Shown: positions 37,701-42,872, numbered from the stretch's first letter. The stretch is 64,000 nucleotides of DNA from Mangrovibacterium diazotrophicum (GCF_003610535.1 NZ_RAPN01000001.1:2653320-2717319); one strand, 5' to 3'. Numbers and translations: made by a program. Notes: generated by a model from the letters alone, not told the origin.

Positions 37701-39954
37701 AGGTCACAACGGTTGTTCCCTGTGTTGTGATTGGCAACGTAGCATCATGGGTACCGCTAATCGGTCCCGCACAATTATCGGTTGCCGTCGGTGCAGTTAA
37801 ACTGGTCACTTCACACTGAGCAATAATATCTGCCAATGTTGCATTATCTGCGACTGGAGCCTCATTATCTTCGACTGTTACCGTAATCCCATCACTTGCT
37901 GTCAAGCCGTTACCATCTGTTACGGTCACAGTATAACTGGTTGTTGAACCTGGGCTCGCTGTTGGATTGGCCAATCCAGCATCATCAAGCCCAGTAGATG
38001 GACTCCATGAATAGCTATACGGACTTGCCCCAGTTACCGAGGTTAACAACTGAACTGATGTTCCCGGGCAAATTTCAACCGGCTCGGCATTGGTGATCAC
38101 TATCGTAGGCGCTTCGAAAGCCGAAAGAGAGGTTAAGTTTGAGCTTAAACCGGTAATGTTTATTTGATCGTTCGTATCGTCAACAGTGCCGTTATTGGTC
38201 CAATTTGTCCCATTATAAGTTCCTTCAATCAAACTTGCTTCATTCCCTCCGACAACATCAGTATCCAGATATTGAGCAGTTAAATCATAGCTATACCCGG
38301 TGATTCCGGTCAATGTGACCGTCCAGTATCGATTGAGGTAATTTGAGCTATTCGCATTGTTTGTGTCTTGTCCTTCAATCATGGTCACGGTAATCTCAGA
38401 TCCCGCAGAAAAGCTAGCTCCGCTTAAATCGATCGTAACTGGCAGTATTATTCCCGAACCAACATCAAACTGAAAAGTATATAAGCCATTATAGTTCGCA
38501 AACAAGGTGATTGAACCATCCGTCTCCGCTTCACTCTCAAAAACGATGGTGTTATTATTCGAATTCAGGTTGGTTAATGCAATCGCTGAACTAACCACAA
38601 ACTCTTCACCTCCGGCAGAATCTCCAAATACGAACGATCCTCCGGTTATTGATTTTGTTCCATTTCCGCTTGGTGTGTCAATCCGAAGGTCAATATCTCG
38701 CGTCGCAGAACTGCTTTTAATAAAATTGATAGTACCTCCGCTAAAATCGAAATAGCCCGCTGAAGTTACATCCAAGCTTCCGGTATCCGATGATCCATTT
38801 CCGACAGTCGCCAGGTTTATTGTTCCTCCAGTAATCGTCAATCCCACCTCATAGCTCGTGCCTAAAAAATAGTTACCATCGCCTGCCGAGTTATGCAAAC
38901 GACCAGCTATATTGACTTCTCCTCCGTTGACAACAAAAGCGCCATCAACCGAAGTATCCACACTGTTGCCGGATTGCGTTCCGAAATTTGCAATCCCTTG
39001 CACGATATGAATTAATCCTTTGTTGTTGATTGTATAGTTCCCGGTAGTTAAAACAGCACTTGCGCCATTTACTTCCAGGCCCGCTGTCTGTGGAATATCA
39101 TTAATTGCTGAAATAGTTGTCGTCCCGCCGGTGATCGACAAAAGCCCATTGGTAAGAACAAGAGAACCAATATTTATCGAAGAAGATACGGAGATAACCG
39201 AACTTACATTGGAGCCGGCATTTATTTGAAGCGTAGAAAAGGAAGTTGTGGAAGTTCCGGAAACTGATTTCCCGGCACCGGTCATCAACACAGTTCCGGA
39301 GTTTGAAGTAAAGGTGCCGTTGTTAATCCAGTTTCCACTCAAGGTGATGGAAGATCCGGAGAATGCAGTAAGCGTACCAGAGTTTGACAGATCGCCGGTA
39401 ACTGTCAAGGTACTCCCATTCTCGAAAATGACAGTCCCCCCGGATTGAATTGTTAAGCTAGCACAGGTAACATTAGTCCGAATGGTCACAGTAGCACCTG
39501 ATGGTACGACTAAGTCATAGGTATCATCAATAGTAGCCCCACCCCAAGTAGAAGCTACATCCCAATATCCTGTTCCTGAAGCAGCAGTTGCTGTTGGTGG
39601 CGGCGGCAATGCCAACACCAAAGGAGATAGTCGAAGTGAATTGCCTTCAGAATGATAATTGATTAAAAGATCCTCGAAGCGAGAGTGAATTGAATTTCCG
39701 GCTTCGGAAGCAATTGCCAGGAAGCTCTCGTTACCGGAAGAACCTGAAGCTGAATCGAGATTTAAAGAATTGTTTGAAAACGGCTGGTAATTGTCACCGG
39801 AAGTTAAGACTAATTGAGACATATCTTCTCCATTAGGAGCATATAATGATAAGCTACTTCCGTTAGTCCTCTTTGATGCACAAAAAATAAGAATGGCAAA
39901 CAGCAAGCATCCCACGCACATCTTACAGACGTATCTCACCTCGCTTTTTTTCAT
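19762..39954 (-). CDS. 6730-residue giant surface adhesin, cassette B
   Basis: A 20.2-kb gene without internal stops. Residue ranges are approximate. A membrane/signal segment lies at ~8-28. A G8-like beta-helix region follows at ~130-250 (YWDVASTWGG, VVPSGATVTI). Then come PKD and HYR domains (~630-1035), a long run of PKD-like domains with GTNGIVPAGTTYTW units (~1300-2060), Ig-like domains, PKD-like domains with SVGGGASSGTWSGG units (~2870-3430), Ig and putative-Ig domains (~3500-3950), a MAM-like jelly-roll domain (~4085-4270), and a run of more than twenty HYR domains (~4465-6575). The last ~145 residues are the shared PRP-box domain ending ITPRPRIQLQN. No T9SS CTD is present. It has no enzymatic motif; the predicted role is adhesion or a long surface fibre. 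Several segments are recent tandem duplications. Confidence 0.92.
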   Translation of the reverse strand: MKKSEVRYVCKMCVGCLLFAILIFCASKRTNGSSLSLYAPNGEDMSQLVLTSGDNYQPFSNNSLNLDSASGSSGNESFLAIASEAGNSIHSRFEDLLINYHSEGNSLRLSPLVLALPPPPTATAASGTGYWDVASTWGGATIDDTYDLVVPSGATVTIRTNVTCASLTIQSGGTVIFENGSTLTVTGDLSNSGTLTAFSGSSITLSGNWINNGTFTSNSGTVLMTGAGKSVSGTSTTSFSTLQINAGSNVSSVISVSSSINIGSLVLTNGLLSITGGTTTISAINDIPQTAGLEVNGASAVLTTGNYTINNKGLIHIVQGIANFGTQSGNSVDTSVDGAFVVNGGEVNIAGRLHNSAGDGNYFLGTSYEVGLTITGGTINLATVGNGSSDTGSLDVTSAGYFDFSGGTINFIKSSSATRDIDLRIDTPSGNGTKSITGGSFVFGDSAGGEEFVVSSAIALTNLNSNNNTIVFESEAETDGSITLFANYNGLYTFQFDVGSGIILPVTIDLSGASFSAGSEITVTMIEGQDTNNANSSNYLNRYWTVTLTGITGYSYDLTAQYLDTDVVGGNEASLIEGTYNGTNWTNNGTVDDTNDQINITGLSSNLTSLSAFEAPTIVITNAEPVEICPGTSVQLLTSVTGASPYSYSWSPSTGLDDAGLANPTASPGSTTSYTVTVTDGNGLTASDGITVTVEDNEAPVADNATLADIIAQCEVTSLTAPTATDNCAGPISGTHDATLPITTQGTTVVTWTYNDGNGNSITQSQDVVIDDTTAPEVASCPSNISVGTDADVCEAVVTYTMPTFADNCDGSGLTGTLVSGLASGSAFPRGTTTVTYEYTDLANNGTATCSFTVTVSDDQAPEVASCPSNISVGTDADVCEAVVTYTMPTFADNCDGSGLTGILVSGLASGSAFPRGTTTVTYEYTDLANNGTATCSFTVTVNDNELPTISCPPSFTATGNSACTGAIVVVAPTYSDNCAVAGIDWEMTGTTTASGSGAIGAYTFGRGTTTISYTVTDVAGNENQCSYQITVPDLLTVTADVSDAIICNGDNLTLSATPLGGTSNYSYAWTGPNGFSSSLQNPVINSITTSATGTYSVTVTDTNGCTATSSVSTTVRPTPTATISGTTQVCQNASNPSVTISNPMALPVVVSYNINNGTTVTVNVGANSSAVISQPTSADGTFIYNLESVDYQSTPSCTQVLSGSATITVYPTPTVDPIATQIYCNNTSTPVMVLSGPVSGTSFTWTNSNPSIGLAASGSGNVPAFSTTNTTTGIISGTVTVTPTANGCPGTPLSYTINVNPTPTATISGGTTVCQGSTSPLITFTNPRPLPITVTYNINNGSSQQVNIAANSTSTVAAPTGTAGTFNYNLVSVGFQSAPNCVIALSGKATVVVNPLPVAVASPLSQAICSGEFNNPISLSSGTAGTSFTWTVAQTNVTGATAGSGNSISQALSTTGTSTGTVVYTITPTANTCPGSSITASVTVNPKPVVTVTPVSQTRCSNVTFANIVPTSATSGTTYDWIRDHTSDVSGMPASGTGTITGSLNNLTDAPITVSFIITPKANGCYGDPVTATVTVEPTPSIVNMSATICGSGTFTVSPVNGTDGVVPAGTTYTWAVQSVSSGVTGAAAGSGSTITGSLGNTTNTVQTVVYAVTPKFGDCSGSLFLVTVSVTPNPAITNMSTSICGSGTFTVTPVNGTNGVVPANTQYSWSAPSMSSGLTGGVAGSGSSISGTLVNNTNTAKTATYTVTPNSSGCAGTNFTVTVTVNPSPTIAPLTATVCSGESFSRTPVDGTNGIVPAGTTYTWSAPAVTGGITGGTAGSGASAISGTLTNPTSIVQTATYTVTPKAGSCTGAAFTLTVQVEPKPAVNPITETICSGDNFTISPADGTNGIVPTGTTYSWSAPTVTGSMTGGTSGSAASVISGTLVNPTNSSQTATYIVTPSAGSCDGTNFQLIVTVLPKPVLNTMTTSVCSGSSFSLTPANGTDGIIPSGTTYSWTTPTMLAGVTGGVAGSGSSIGGTLTNSTSSVQTVTYSVTPLTPTCTGDPQTVTVFVYPTPTATIAVNGPDLVCYNGVTYIRFTNPQDVAVTIAYTINGTTNASVDVAANSYTDVAATTNLAGTFNYNLSSIEYQTGPACSTSISGTATIAVEPVTTAVISRTPSGTICAGESVTFSAAIANAGTNPTYQWYLNGGAISGETGASFTSTTLNNTDKITLVVTTYDTPCPGTTTSNQLTMTVNPSVYPVVTIYESENDICAETDVSFEIFSLSGEGTSPTYEWYRNGTVVSTGASYSANDLADNDEVYLKVYSNETCAVNPGVSNTLTMNVSPNLPVSVSIAESDNPVCPGTPVTFTATPGNGGSNPGYQWKVNGVNQIAYTSTFTYTPADGDKVTVELTSNETCTSGNPATSNAITMSLKPDVPVTPGAITGTTAVCPGITGLTYSISDVTNATSYVWSVPTGWTIVSGQGSTSVTVIAGASGQNGNILVAASNDCGTSNDQLLAVTVGSLSVEPTGITVTNDDTCFGTNKTLTVTGGSLGTGANWEWFTGSCGGTSAGTGTSITVNPPAGTSTTYWVRASGDCNTTNCVNTTVTVSPAAPATPGAITGTTPVCPGTTNLTYSIVAVTDATSYTWTVPAGWTITGGHGTTSITATAGNAGQNGNITVTASNSCGTSSASTFAVVVNPNLPVSVSIDASANPLCSGTAVTMTATPTNGGSSPVYEWYVGGVPAGTNSPTYNFTPTNGQVVTAELTSNAFCATGSPATSNAVTLQVDSPITETPQTPTGDQSICSVASLLHYTVTPVTNATSYIWTLPSGWTITSGANTNDIYVTMPAGTSAGNYNISVQANNTCTTTASSENLQVAVGDYATADAGADQTICFTTSSVSIVGVSGGAAQKNKGIWSTSGTGTFGKVADYSTTYTPSSGDKTTGTVTLTWTTQDPAGSCDAASDFLILTIRPDLFATISGSTVICSGSSSDITFNANPNTVISYRIGAGATQTIAVGASGTATLNTGTLTANTTYTILSVDWAAAPSCPKTISGQSALITVDPAATVNAGGPYTICEGSPVTLAGSVGGGASSGTWSGGTGTFSPNNTTLTATYTPSAAEISAGFVTLTLTTNDPIGPCGAVSATATVIINQEATANAGADQNICEGSSATLAGSVGGGASSGTWSGGAGTFSPNNTTLTATYTPSAAEISAGFVTLTLTTDDPAGPCDAASSTMTITIDPVITVDAGGPDVTCQAASPSAITLTGATFSGGATSASWAIVSGSGTLSSTSATATPETVTFTPAANYSGTVVLSLTTDAPGVCPAVSDTRTIIVNPAPTAVAGGPDVTCQSAPPSAITLSGASIGGGATTGTWSVTSGSGTLSNTAATTSPATVTFTPAADYSGTVVLTLTTDAPGSCSPASVQRTIEVNPAATADAGSYSPICSNSSVTLNGSVGGGATTGTWSGGTTAGFNPSRNDLNAVYTPSAAEITAGSVILTLTTNDPSGPCTAASDQATITIYRAVAISSQPTNTGACVGNSADLTVVATGTGATYQWYKDGVLIPGATASTLHFASVSLDDDAGYYVVVSGTAPCSPVTSNTVTLNVDAAITISTQPVSLTRCIGTNVTFSVSASANGVPLNYQWYKKGTPDLAVGTNSSSYTITGVSSADAGDYFVVITGDAGFTCSSATSTAAVLTVTPNGTIGLNSGSASPTLCVNTPLTSISYLVGGSATGAILSGSLPAGLSSSYDGTTKLFTISGTPTAAGTYNYTVTTTGSPCSNPSLSGTITVDGVGTLSLAGGSAATSVCVNNPISTVSYSVGGNATGASVVWTPSTPAGITSGYNSTSKLFTISGTPTAPGSYSYTVTTSGSPCVNPSLSGTLNVTGDATIALASGNPNQTICIGVPIATISYTVGGTATDAVLSGDLPAGVAGSYSGSEYTISGTPTEPGSFNFEVIATGPCQSDSENGSITVDNYPDAGYISPDISTVCTTTNSGTLTLEGYSGNIIQWEQSFDGGNTWAVIPNTAGLSTYSFSDLANTALFSVLVGNTTCGNVYSSPARVTVIPAFTPEITVSGGNVCAGEPVTLTGNIDILPTGYSVISGGAFNVANPKGWTVYEDGIAIHPFPAAGDNRENGPWAETNGPKVFCGDIYDTSDNTKFSIANGDVNSWLETPIFSLPATMSSAELTFTHAYHLVSGSTAEIRLSTDGGENFDILLASYSGDLNVGNPNVINDVGVDMSAYIGMSNLQIRFIYDGVDCSVWAIDDIGLPTPPADVTYEWGPVQEIPGNSGETVVVLPPTTTQYTLTVYVAGCPGVATAVWVNVYEYPEITTQNSCVGGGTVTFTQQNAVTGGTWTVTGGGSITSEGVFTPTTAGCYEATYSTPSGDCSDTESFVVFPASPAPTVNSGCGPIVVTPPTNVDGFNIEYSFDGGATWGVNLPPTADNCAGYSIKTRYVTSALCGTTPANTTSVCAESPEVIRSLDATPPTFTTPADITISKNASCSYDASVAVTGDVTDEADNCSTGLNATYSDIVLPGACEGEVVITRYWTLVDDCGNSVTTYQTITVADNNQPPTFTVPNDITIYRDGDCNWDASVSKTGNVTDATDNCSTVLDISYADAVNETNPCNVIITRTWTVADDCGNSTVKNQLITVLDDIKPTITCPADVTNAADVGKCYATGINLGTAATSNGCTTVTVTNNAPSQFPVGLTVVTWTATDACGNSATCQQNVTIFDNEMPVITDCPDDQTVNADPGVCGANVTVEAPVATDPCGVFSIINNYNNTSDASGYYPVGETTVIWTVTDSHGNTSTCTQKITVIDNQDPYFTFCPNSVEEEIAADQCSKTNVTIGIPTYGDNCSADLSYELSGATTGTGTGLISSGQEFPIGVTTVVYTATDPAGHTATCTFTVTIIRLSIPPAVITCPADPAPVNASNGFCEAPVSPAAPTVNDPCATATYTITNNITGTASAAANYPVGSTDVIWTITDNSGKTTTCTQTVVVYDTQNPTITCQGDVEDLITNGGCDKVSSLVQDPAVSDNCPNPVLTYILTFEDGSTYNGNGSAAGYAFPVGKTRIDYTVTDASGLTATCSQTVWIKNLDAPQFSVDCSSAINVSADAGVGFCEATLTVPAPTISNPCNEVYSISNNSPYKTSDADASGTYPVGLTTVTWTISDASGNVYTCTQTVTITDTQAPTIVCPGNVEDLITNGGCDKVSASVGRPTFDDNCSVVKLTYTLSGATVGNSTAAGINYADGETFNVGLTTVTYTVTDASGLTATCSHTVWIKNLAAPQFSVDCSTAIDVSANAASGLCQATVSVPSPTISNPCNEAYSISNNSPYKTSDTDASGTYPVGVTTVTWTITDASGNVYTCEQDVEVIDNQIPTITCPANAVDEITNGGCDLVSDVVGQPTVADNCGIESLTYVLTGATTGTSLATGINYADGESFNVGVTTVTYTVTDIHGNKNTCSHTVWIKNLVAPQFSVNCSPANDVSANAASGLCEATVAVPSPTISNPCNEAFTITNDSPYRTSDTDASGTYPVGETIITWTITDASGNVYNCTQTVTITDTQAPTIACPDDVEDLITNGGCDMVSAAVGIPTYDDNCSVVKLTYALSGATVRNSVATGINFADGESFNVGETTVTYTATDASGLTATCSHTVWIKNLAAPQFSVDCSSASNVSANAETGLCIATVPVPGPSISNPCNEAYSVSNNSPYKTSDTDASGTYPVGATTFTWTITDASGNIYTCTQTVTIVDNQPPVWAQSMPADETVECDDLPALPASVTATDNCGNSVTVVYNESRTDGACPDTYTLTRTWTATDGYDNSVSHTQTITVEDNSLPVWAQLMPANVTVECDAIPAIPTIEATDACDPDVEVVFTEVNNATAGCGTITRSWTATDNCGNSISHIQTITVDDKTPPTLVGVPANVTVDCGAVPVPATVTATDVCDSDVPVSYVEVSNSVVNGCGTILRRWTATDNCGNSVSADQTITVDDTTPPTASNPTAINVECVADVPAPDVTVVTDEADNCTAAPVVAWVSDSDNGLTCPKTITRTYSVTDDCLNQITVTQTITVNDITPPVFAAAPGAVTVECRADVPVMTDLGWTDNCDGSGTVTGSDSSDGNTCPEIITRTWTYTDACGNTASTTQIITVDDTTPPTASNPTAINVECVADVPAPDVTVVTDEADNCTAAPVVAWVSDSDNGLTCPKTITRTYSVTDDCLNQITVTQTITVNDITPPVFAAAPGAVTVECRADVPVMTDLGWTDNCDGSGTVTGSDSSDGNTCPEIITRTWTYTDACGNNTSTSQTITVDDTTAPTVTALASLNLEGCSTADIVSALNASSLAYSTSVVTITQTQFNDEGGSASDNCKIASITYQDNVPVGSCPTVVTRTYTVYDACGNSTAVTQTITIDDTTKPTIVCPDVQTIPADWEENFGTVSLTDPEIADNCTAIEDLSVTWTMTGATTANGTGFITSPYQFNVGSTTVTYTVADACSNTENCSFTITITAKPEIDCAPDISEAAEVDKCSKTLDPGHPVLTAGAVPITWTWTIRDEGGNAVATGSEVRNDFSVPDISPNPYEFPVGVTTITWRAENFSGYDECTQTITIVDDQAPVLTQPDPFEDCVHQVVTAAYYDPVLGLVADRPEYFLFEIGDLDLDLDPSLFDDNCNQGCTYEVHWRITFADGTTIPADGTYEVGQPSDYDSDIQFPGDGVNYTNVVHTITYWIVDCEGNTSAPQETTITITPRPRIQLQN
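21122..22053. repeat. 477-bp near-identical tandem duplication in the giant adhesin gene
   Basis: Copies at 21122-21576 and 21599-22053 (455 bp each, 477-bp period, 159 codons) appear identical base for base as far as I compared them. Each encodes two HYR-type domains with the VTVECRADVPVMTDL and INVECVADVPAPDV openings. In-frame, so the protein simply gains two domains. Confidence 0.92.
22750..25010. repeat. Four tandem 564-bp units (two HYR domains each)
   Basis: The landmark TAATCCAAAC (or TGATCCAAAC) recurs at 23031, 23595, 24159 and 24723, exactly 564 bp apart, and each unit carries the protein blocks ISNPCNEAYS, YPVG-TT-TWTI and CSHTVWIKNL. The 188-residue unit holds two HYR domains. 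Copies have diverged at scattered bases, so this expansion is older than the 477-bp one. Outer limits are approximate. Confidence 0.85.
37129..37633. repeat. 258-bp tandem duplication of one HYR domain
   Basis: Copies at 37129-37375 and 37387-37633 (258-bp period, 86 codons) differ at only two bases that I could find (A/G near 37241 and G/A near 37357 of the first copy). Each encodes one HYR domain opening EVASCPSNISVGTDADVC. Confidence 0.9.
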
Positions 39955-40490
39955 AAGTTTAGAGATATACCAACTCTCTCTCCGACAAACAAGTTTACCC
40001 TCTTTCTTAATTCGCCTGTTTGAATCAACAATTTACAACATATTAACCGATTAGACGCAAATAATTTCAGATATATCTTGATCTTCAATTATTTATGGTC
40101 AATAAGCTCATTTTTATCTACGAAAAAGCATTTTTCATAGATAAAAAAGCAATATCAATGTGTAAATCCGATTGCAAATCATCTAAAATCAATTCAAAAA
40201 TGGCATTTCAACCAAACATAAATCGCGAAAATAGAGTAAACATGCCATGCTTCGATTACTTAGCGACGTAAAAACCCGAAACAATCTATACAACTGCTCG
40301 TATCACGCGCGCAATTAAAATTGTGATTAAAGCCAACATATCACCTATAATACACGGAATCATCCGAATAGGTTTTACACTAACAAAACATTTTATACTT
40401 ACGTTCAAAATAGACAATCCAATTCCTCAGGCAGGCGGACCAAGCCTGTCCTTATTTTTAATCGGGGTGGTTTAAGAAAGTAGCGTACAA
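39955..40490. other. Intergenic region between cassette A porP and the giant adhesin gene
   Basis: 536 bp without a credible gene, strongly AT-rich. It must hold the promoter and leader of the 20.2-kb gene. It contains the large inverted repeat at 40111-40147 and a GC-rich hairpin at about 40427-40450 (CAGGC/GCCTG stem), 40 bases past the porP stop, without a T-tract. I found no convincing TTTG/TAnnTTTG pair. Confidence 0.6.
40111..40147. promoter_or_regulatory. 17-bp inverted repeat upstream of the giant adhesin gene
   Basis: Arms at 40111-40127 and 40131-40147 match at 16 of 17 positions around a three-base GCA loop. It lies about 157 bases before the giant gene ATG. It could be a dimer operator or, if transcribed, a leader hairpin; read on the minus strand it is not followed by a simple T-tract. 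No similar repeat was seen before the other two adhesin genes. Confidence 0.5.
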
Positions 40491-41492
40491 TCAAAAATAT
40501 TGCTTCCGGGTATAGGGTCTGCGATAGAAGTCGAATTCGTAGACTACGCGTATTTCGTGTGTTTGGAGTTGGTATTTAAAGATCTCTCGACCAAAAGGAA
40601 ACTCCATCGCATAACCGAAGCGAACATTTTTCATCATAACAAATTGGGTTACAATAGCTGCCGTGTTATTGGTCCTGTACATGACACCTGCCCAAAATTT
40701 ATCGTAAAAAAGCCAGTTGGCTGAAAAGTCAGCGGTGAATTCTCCACCAATGGCCCCTTTGAGTAATACTGTTGGTTTAAAACGAACTTGTCGTTGGCGT
40801 CCGAAGAAATAACCTCCCAATAAATAGGCATAACGCACATCTGCTAAAGATGAAAAGTTGGTCACGTCGGCCCTGAATTTATTGGAGATAATCTGCGGAA
40901 TAGACAAGCCTATATAATAATCGCGGGTGTAGATCAAAGCACCTACCCCCCACTTCAACATCATATGCTGGTGAATATCGGTTGCGAAAGCGGGATCGGG
41001 ATCATCCTGTCCCCAATCCAAATCGTAACGGGTCAACAAGTTGTCGTAATTGATAAAACCAACTTTCAAACCCAAACGCAAAAACGTTTTCCAATCAAGC
41101 TTTACCTGGTAAGAATAGTCTGCGGCTACCGTTAATTTGTTTTCGTAACCGATGTGTTCGTTGGTAATATTCAAACCAATACCGTTGTTGTCATTTTTTA
41201 CAGGCTTATACCAGGTGGCGGCAGCCATCAGCGGCGCACCTTCCTGCCCGACGAAGTAGCGCCGGGTAAACACCTGTACACCCACTTTTTCCCACATGCC
41301 GGCGTAGGCTGGGTTAATGGTCTGCATACCATTCATGTATTGTGTGAACACCGGTTCAGTATATATTTTATGCGAGCGGTCGCGGTCGATCTGTGCAAAA
41401 GCGGAAGAGGCACCAAACAAGCATAGTGCTCCCCAAATCATTCCCAACAGGATGACCTTTTTCAATCCATATGCTCGCATTTCCTTTTTCAT
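40491..41492 (-). CDS. PorP/SprF-family outer-membrane protein, cassette A
   Basis: A 333-residue PorP/SprF homologue. The signal peptide covers residues 1-33 (CLFGASSAFAQ). FTQYMNGMQTINPAYAGMW is the family signature, followed by a predicted outer-membrane barrel that ends YTRKQYF. It starts three bases after the stop of the CTD protein gene, so the pair is almost certainly coupled, as in cassette B. The mature sequence is about 93% identical by eye to the cassette B copy, while the signal peptide and DNA flanks differ. It is expected to pair with the 347-aa type-B CTD protein. Confidence 0.93.
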   Translation of the reverse strand: MKKEMRAYGLKKVILLGMIWGALCLFGASSAFAQIDRDRSHKIYTEPVFTQYMNGMQTINPAYAGMWEKVGVQVFTRRYFVGQEGAPLMAAATWYKPVKNDNNGIGLNITNEHIGYENKLTVAADYSYQVKLDWKTFLRLGLKVGFINYDNLLTRYDLDWGQDDPDPAFATDIHQHMMLKWGVGALIYTRDYYIGLSIPQIISNKFRADVTNFSSLADVRYAYLLGGYFFGRQRQVRFKPTVLLKGAIGGEFTADFSANWLFYDKFWAGVMYRTNNTAAIVTQFVMMKNVRFGYAMEFPFGREIFKYQLQTHEIRVVYEFDFYRRPYTRKQYF

Positions 41493-41495
41493 TTC

Positions 41496-42539
41496 CTAAT
41501 TCCCTGATTTTGCATTTCCATAGGCTACCATGACGAAGCCTCGCTCTAAATCGCCGTTTCCTTTATCCAGAACATACAGATAGACACCGGGGATCACCAT
41601 TCCATCAGCATTGTGGTGATGCTTGGTTGTTTGTCCACCCCACCACAAATCAGCTTCATTATAGCCCCAAACATTGGTGTTACCGTAATTTTCTTTTGAG
41701 TACAGCAGATATCCCTGCTTGTCGTATACCATTAACTTCGCTTGGGGATATTGCTCAATACAATCTATCACAAAGTAGTCATGCGCCCCATCACCGTTGG
41801 GTGAAAATCCTTCCGGAATAAAGAAGTGACAGGTCGTGTCGGCCGGTTCCGGCAGGGGTGCAGCCGGGTCACAATCCAAATCATCCGGGATCGTGATGTG
41901 AACGGTAGCCGTATCGCACATGGATTGATCCGAGTCAAAACATAGTGTATAAGTGAATGAATCTGTACCATGGGTAAAGAAGTCAACTGTGTAACTGACA
42001 TTCCCCTGATCATCCATCTCATGCAGTATTCCCTGACTAGGCCACTCCAAAATGCTTACAAAAATACTTTGATTGTCATCGTATTCGTCGTTTAACGTTA
42101 ACACGAAAAACTGCTCATTGCAATCAACCTCATAATAATCATCGATAGCAACCGGTGGATCCAGGGTCTCCTTCTCTGTTTCAAGAATGACAATCTTACC
42201 AACCTGAATATTGTCCGTACACTGCGTCTCGTTCAGGGTGGTGACCTTGACAAAATAAGTTCCGGGCTCATACCAGATAATGCTGACACTCGGGCCAGTA
42301 TCTATACCGTTTACAAATTCTGCGACGGAGCTCGGCACATTACCTGCGTCGATCGCAAAATCGACAGTCGAATCGGAATAAAGTTCCCAGTAATAGGTTT
42401 CTCCCGGTTGCGGATCAATAGTTAGATTGGTGGTTTGACCGCGGTACACAGACATCTGGGCCATGGCGGAAGCCGTAGCCAAAAGCACCGGTATTACTAC
42501 CAGTACCCATCTGATGATATGGTACCAAAGTCTGTTCAT
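41496..42539 (-). CDS. Secreted protein with T9SS type-B C-terminal sorting domain, cassette A
   Basis: A 347-residue paralogue of the 343-aa protein of cassette B. The signal peptide (residues 1-27) ends ASAMAQ. A PKD/Ig-like domain follows (WELYSDSTVDF, SIIWYEPGTYFVKVT), then an Ig/cadherin-like domain (AIDDYYEVDC, YTLCFDSDQSMCDTA), then a proline-rich linker (AAPLPEPADTTC) and the type-B CTD (FFIPEGFSPNGDGAHDYFVI through ERGFVMVAYG). The CTD is much better conserved between the two cassettes than the two upstream domains. It is predicted to be exported by T9SS and held at the outer membrane through the adjacent PorP/SprF protein. Confidence 0.9.
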   Translation of the reverse strand: MNRLWYHIIRWVLVVIPVLLATASAMAQMSVYRGQTTNLTIDPQPGETYYWELYSDSTVDFAIDAGNVPSSVAEFVNGIDTGPSVSIIWYEPGTYFVKVTTLNETQCTDNIQVGKIVILETEKETLDPPVAIDDYYEVDCNEQFFVLTLNDEYDDNQSIFVSILEWPSQGILHEMDDQGNVSYTVDFFTHGTDSFTYTLCFDSDQSMCDTATVHITIPDDLDCDPAAPLPEPADTTCHFFIPEGFSPNGDGAHDYFVIDCIEQYPQAKLMVYDKQGYLLYSKENYGNTNVWGYNEADLWWGGQTTKHHHNADGMVIPGVYLYVLDKGNGDLERGFVMVAYGNAKSGN

Positions 42540-42872
42540 TAAATTAGTTCAAGCCTATTTTTCTGTTCTAAAAACTCCTGTTTAAATGTTTGACTTTTGT
42601 CTTCTGATTTTGTCTTTTCCGTTCCAAATGTTCCGCCAGATCAATCTCGGGGCGGTCTTTCTGGTTGTTGGTCACTAAAGTGACTGTCATTCATTTTCCT
42701 CTTACAGCGTGCTTCAACCAAACTCTTTCTTTGCGCTACGCTGAAGCACCTTCAACGACTCTTTTTCAAAATCTGCTCATTCATTCCCAAAGCCTCGGCC
42801 AAGCCCAACCTTTCTTTGCGGAAGGGCTTGGCGAGGATATTTTGGATTATGAAAAAAGCATTAAATCAGAGA
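42540..42872. other. 333-bp structured spacer between the 370-aa gene and the CTD gene, cassette A
   Basis: No gene. Three inverted repeats are visible: GTCACT-AA-AGTGAC at 42671-42684, a GTGCTTCA/TGAAGCAC stem at 42709-42749, and a long stem at 42793-42836. The last two have loops that share CTTTCTTTGCG, so one looks like a duplicate of the other. Confidence 0.6.
42793..42836 (-). promoter_or_regulatory. Stem-loop after the 370-aa gene, cassette A
   Basis: A 13-bp stem with one bulged base (42793-42806 with 42824-42836) lies about 37 bases past the stop of the 370-aa gene. Position, outer CCTCG/CGAGG base pairs and the flank toward the stop codon (GATAT, TTGG, TTATGAAAAA in order on the plus strand) match the cassette B element at 18396-18434, although the stem bases differ. 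Conserved placement suggests an RNA role such as 3' end protection of the upstream message. Confidence 0.5.

Noticed and set aside
21155-38755. Long plus-strand reading frames antisense to the 6730-residue adhesin gene, including identical duplicated ones at 21155 and 21632
   Set aside because: They are shadows of the tandemly repeated, low-stop-codon minus-strand gene; they have no signal peptide, no family match, and copy exactly the DNA repeat pattern.
39955-40490. Small genes in the 536-bp gap before the giant adhesin gene
   Set aside because: No frame longer than a few dozen codons with plausible start and composition was found.
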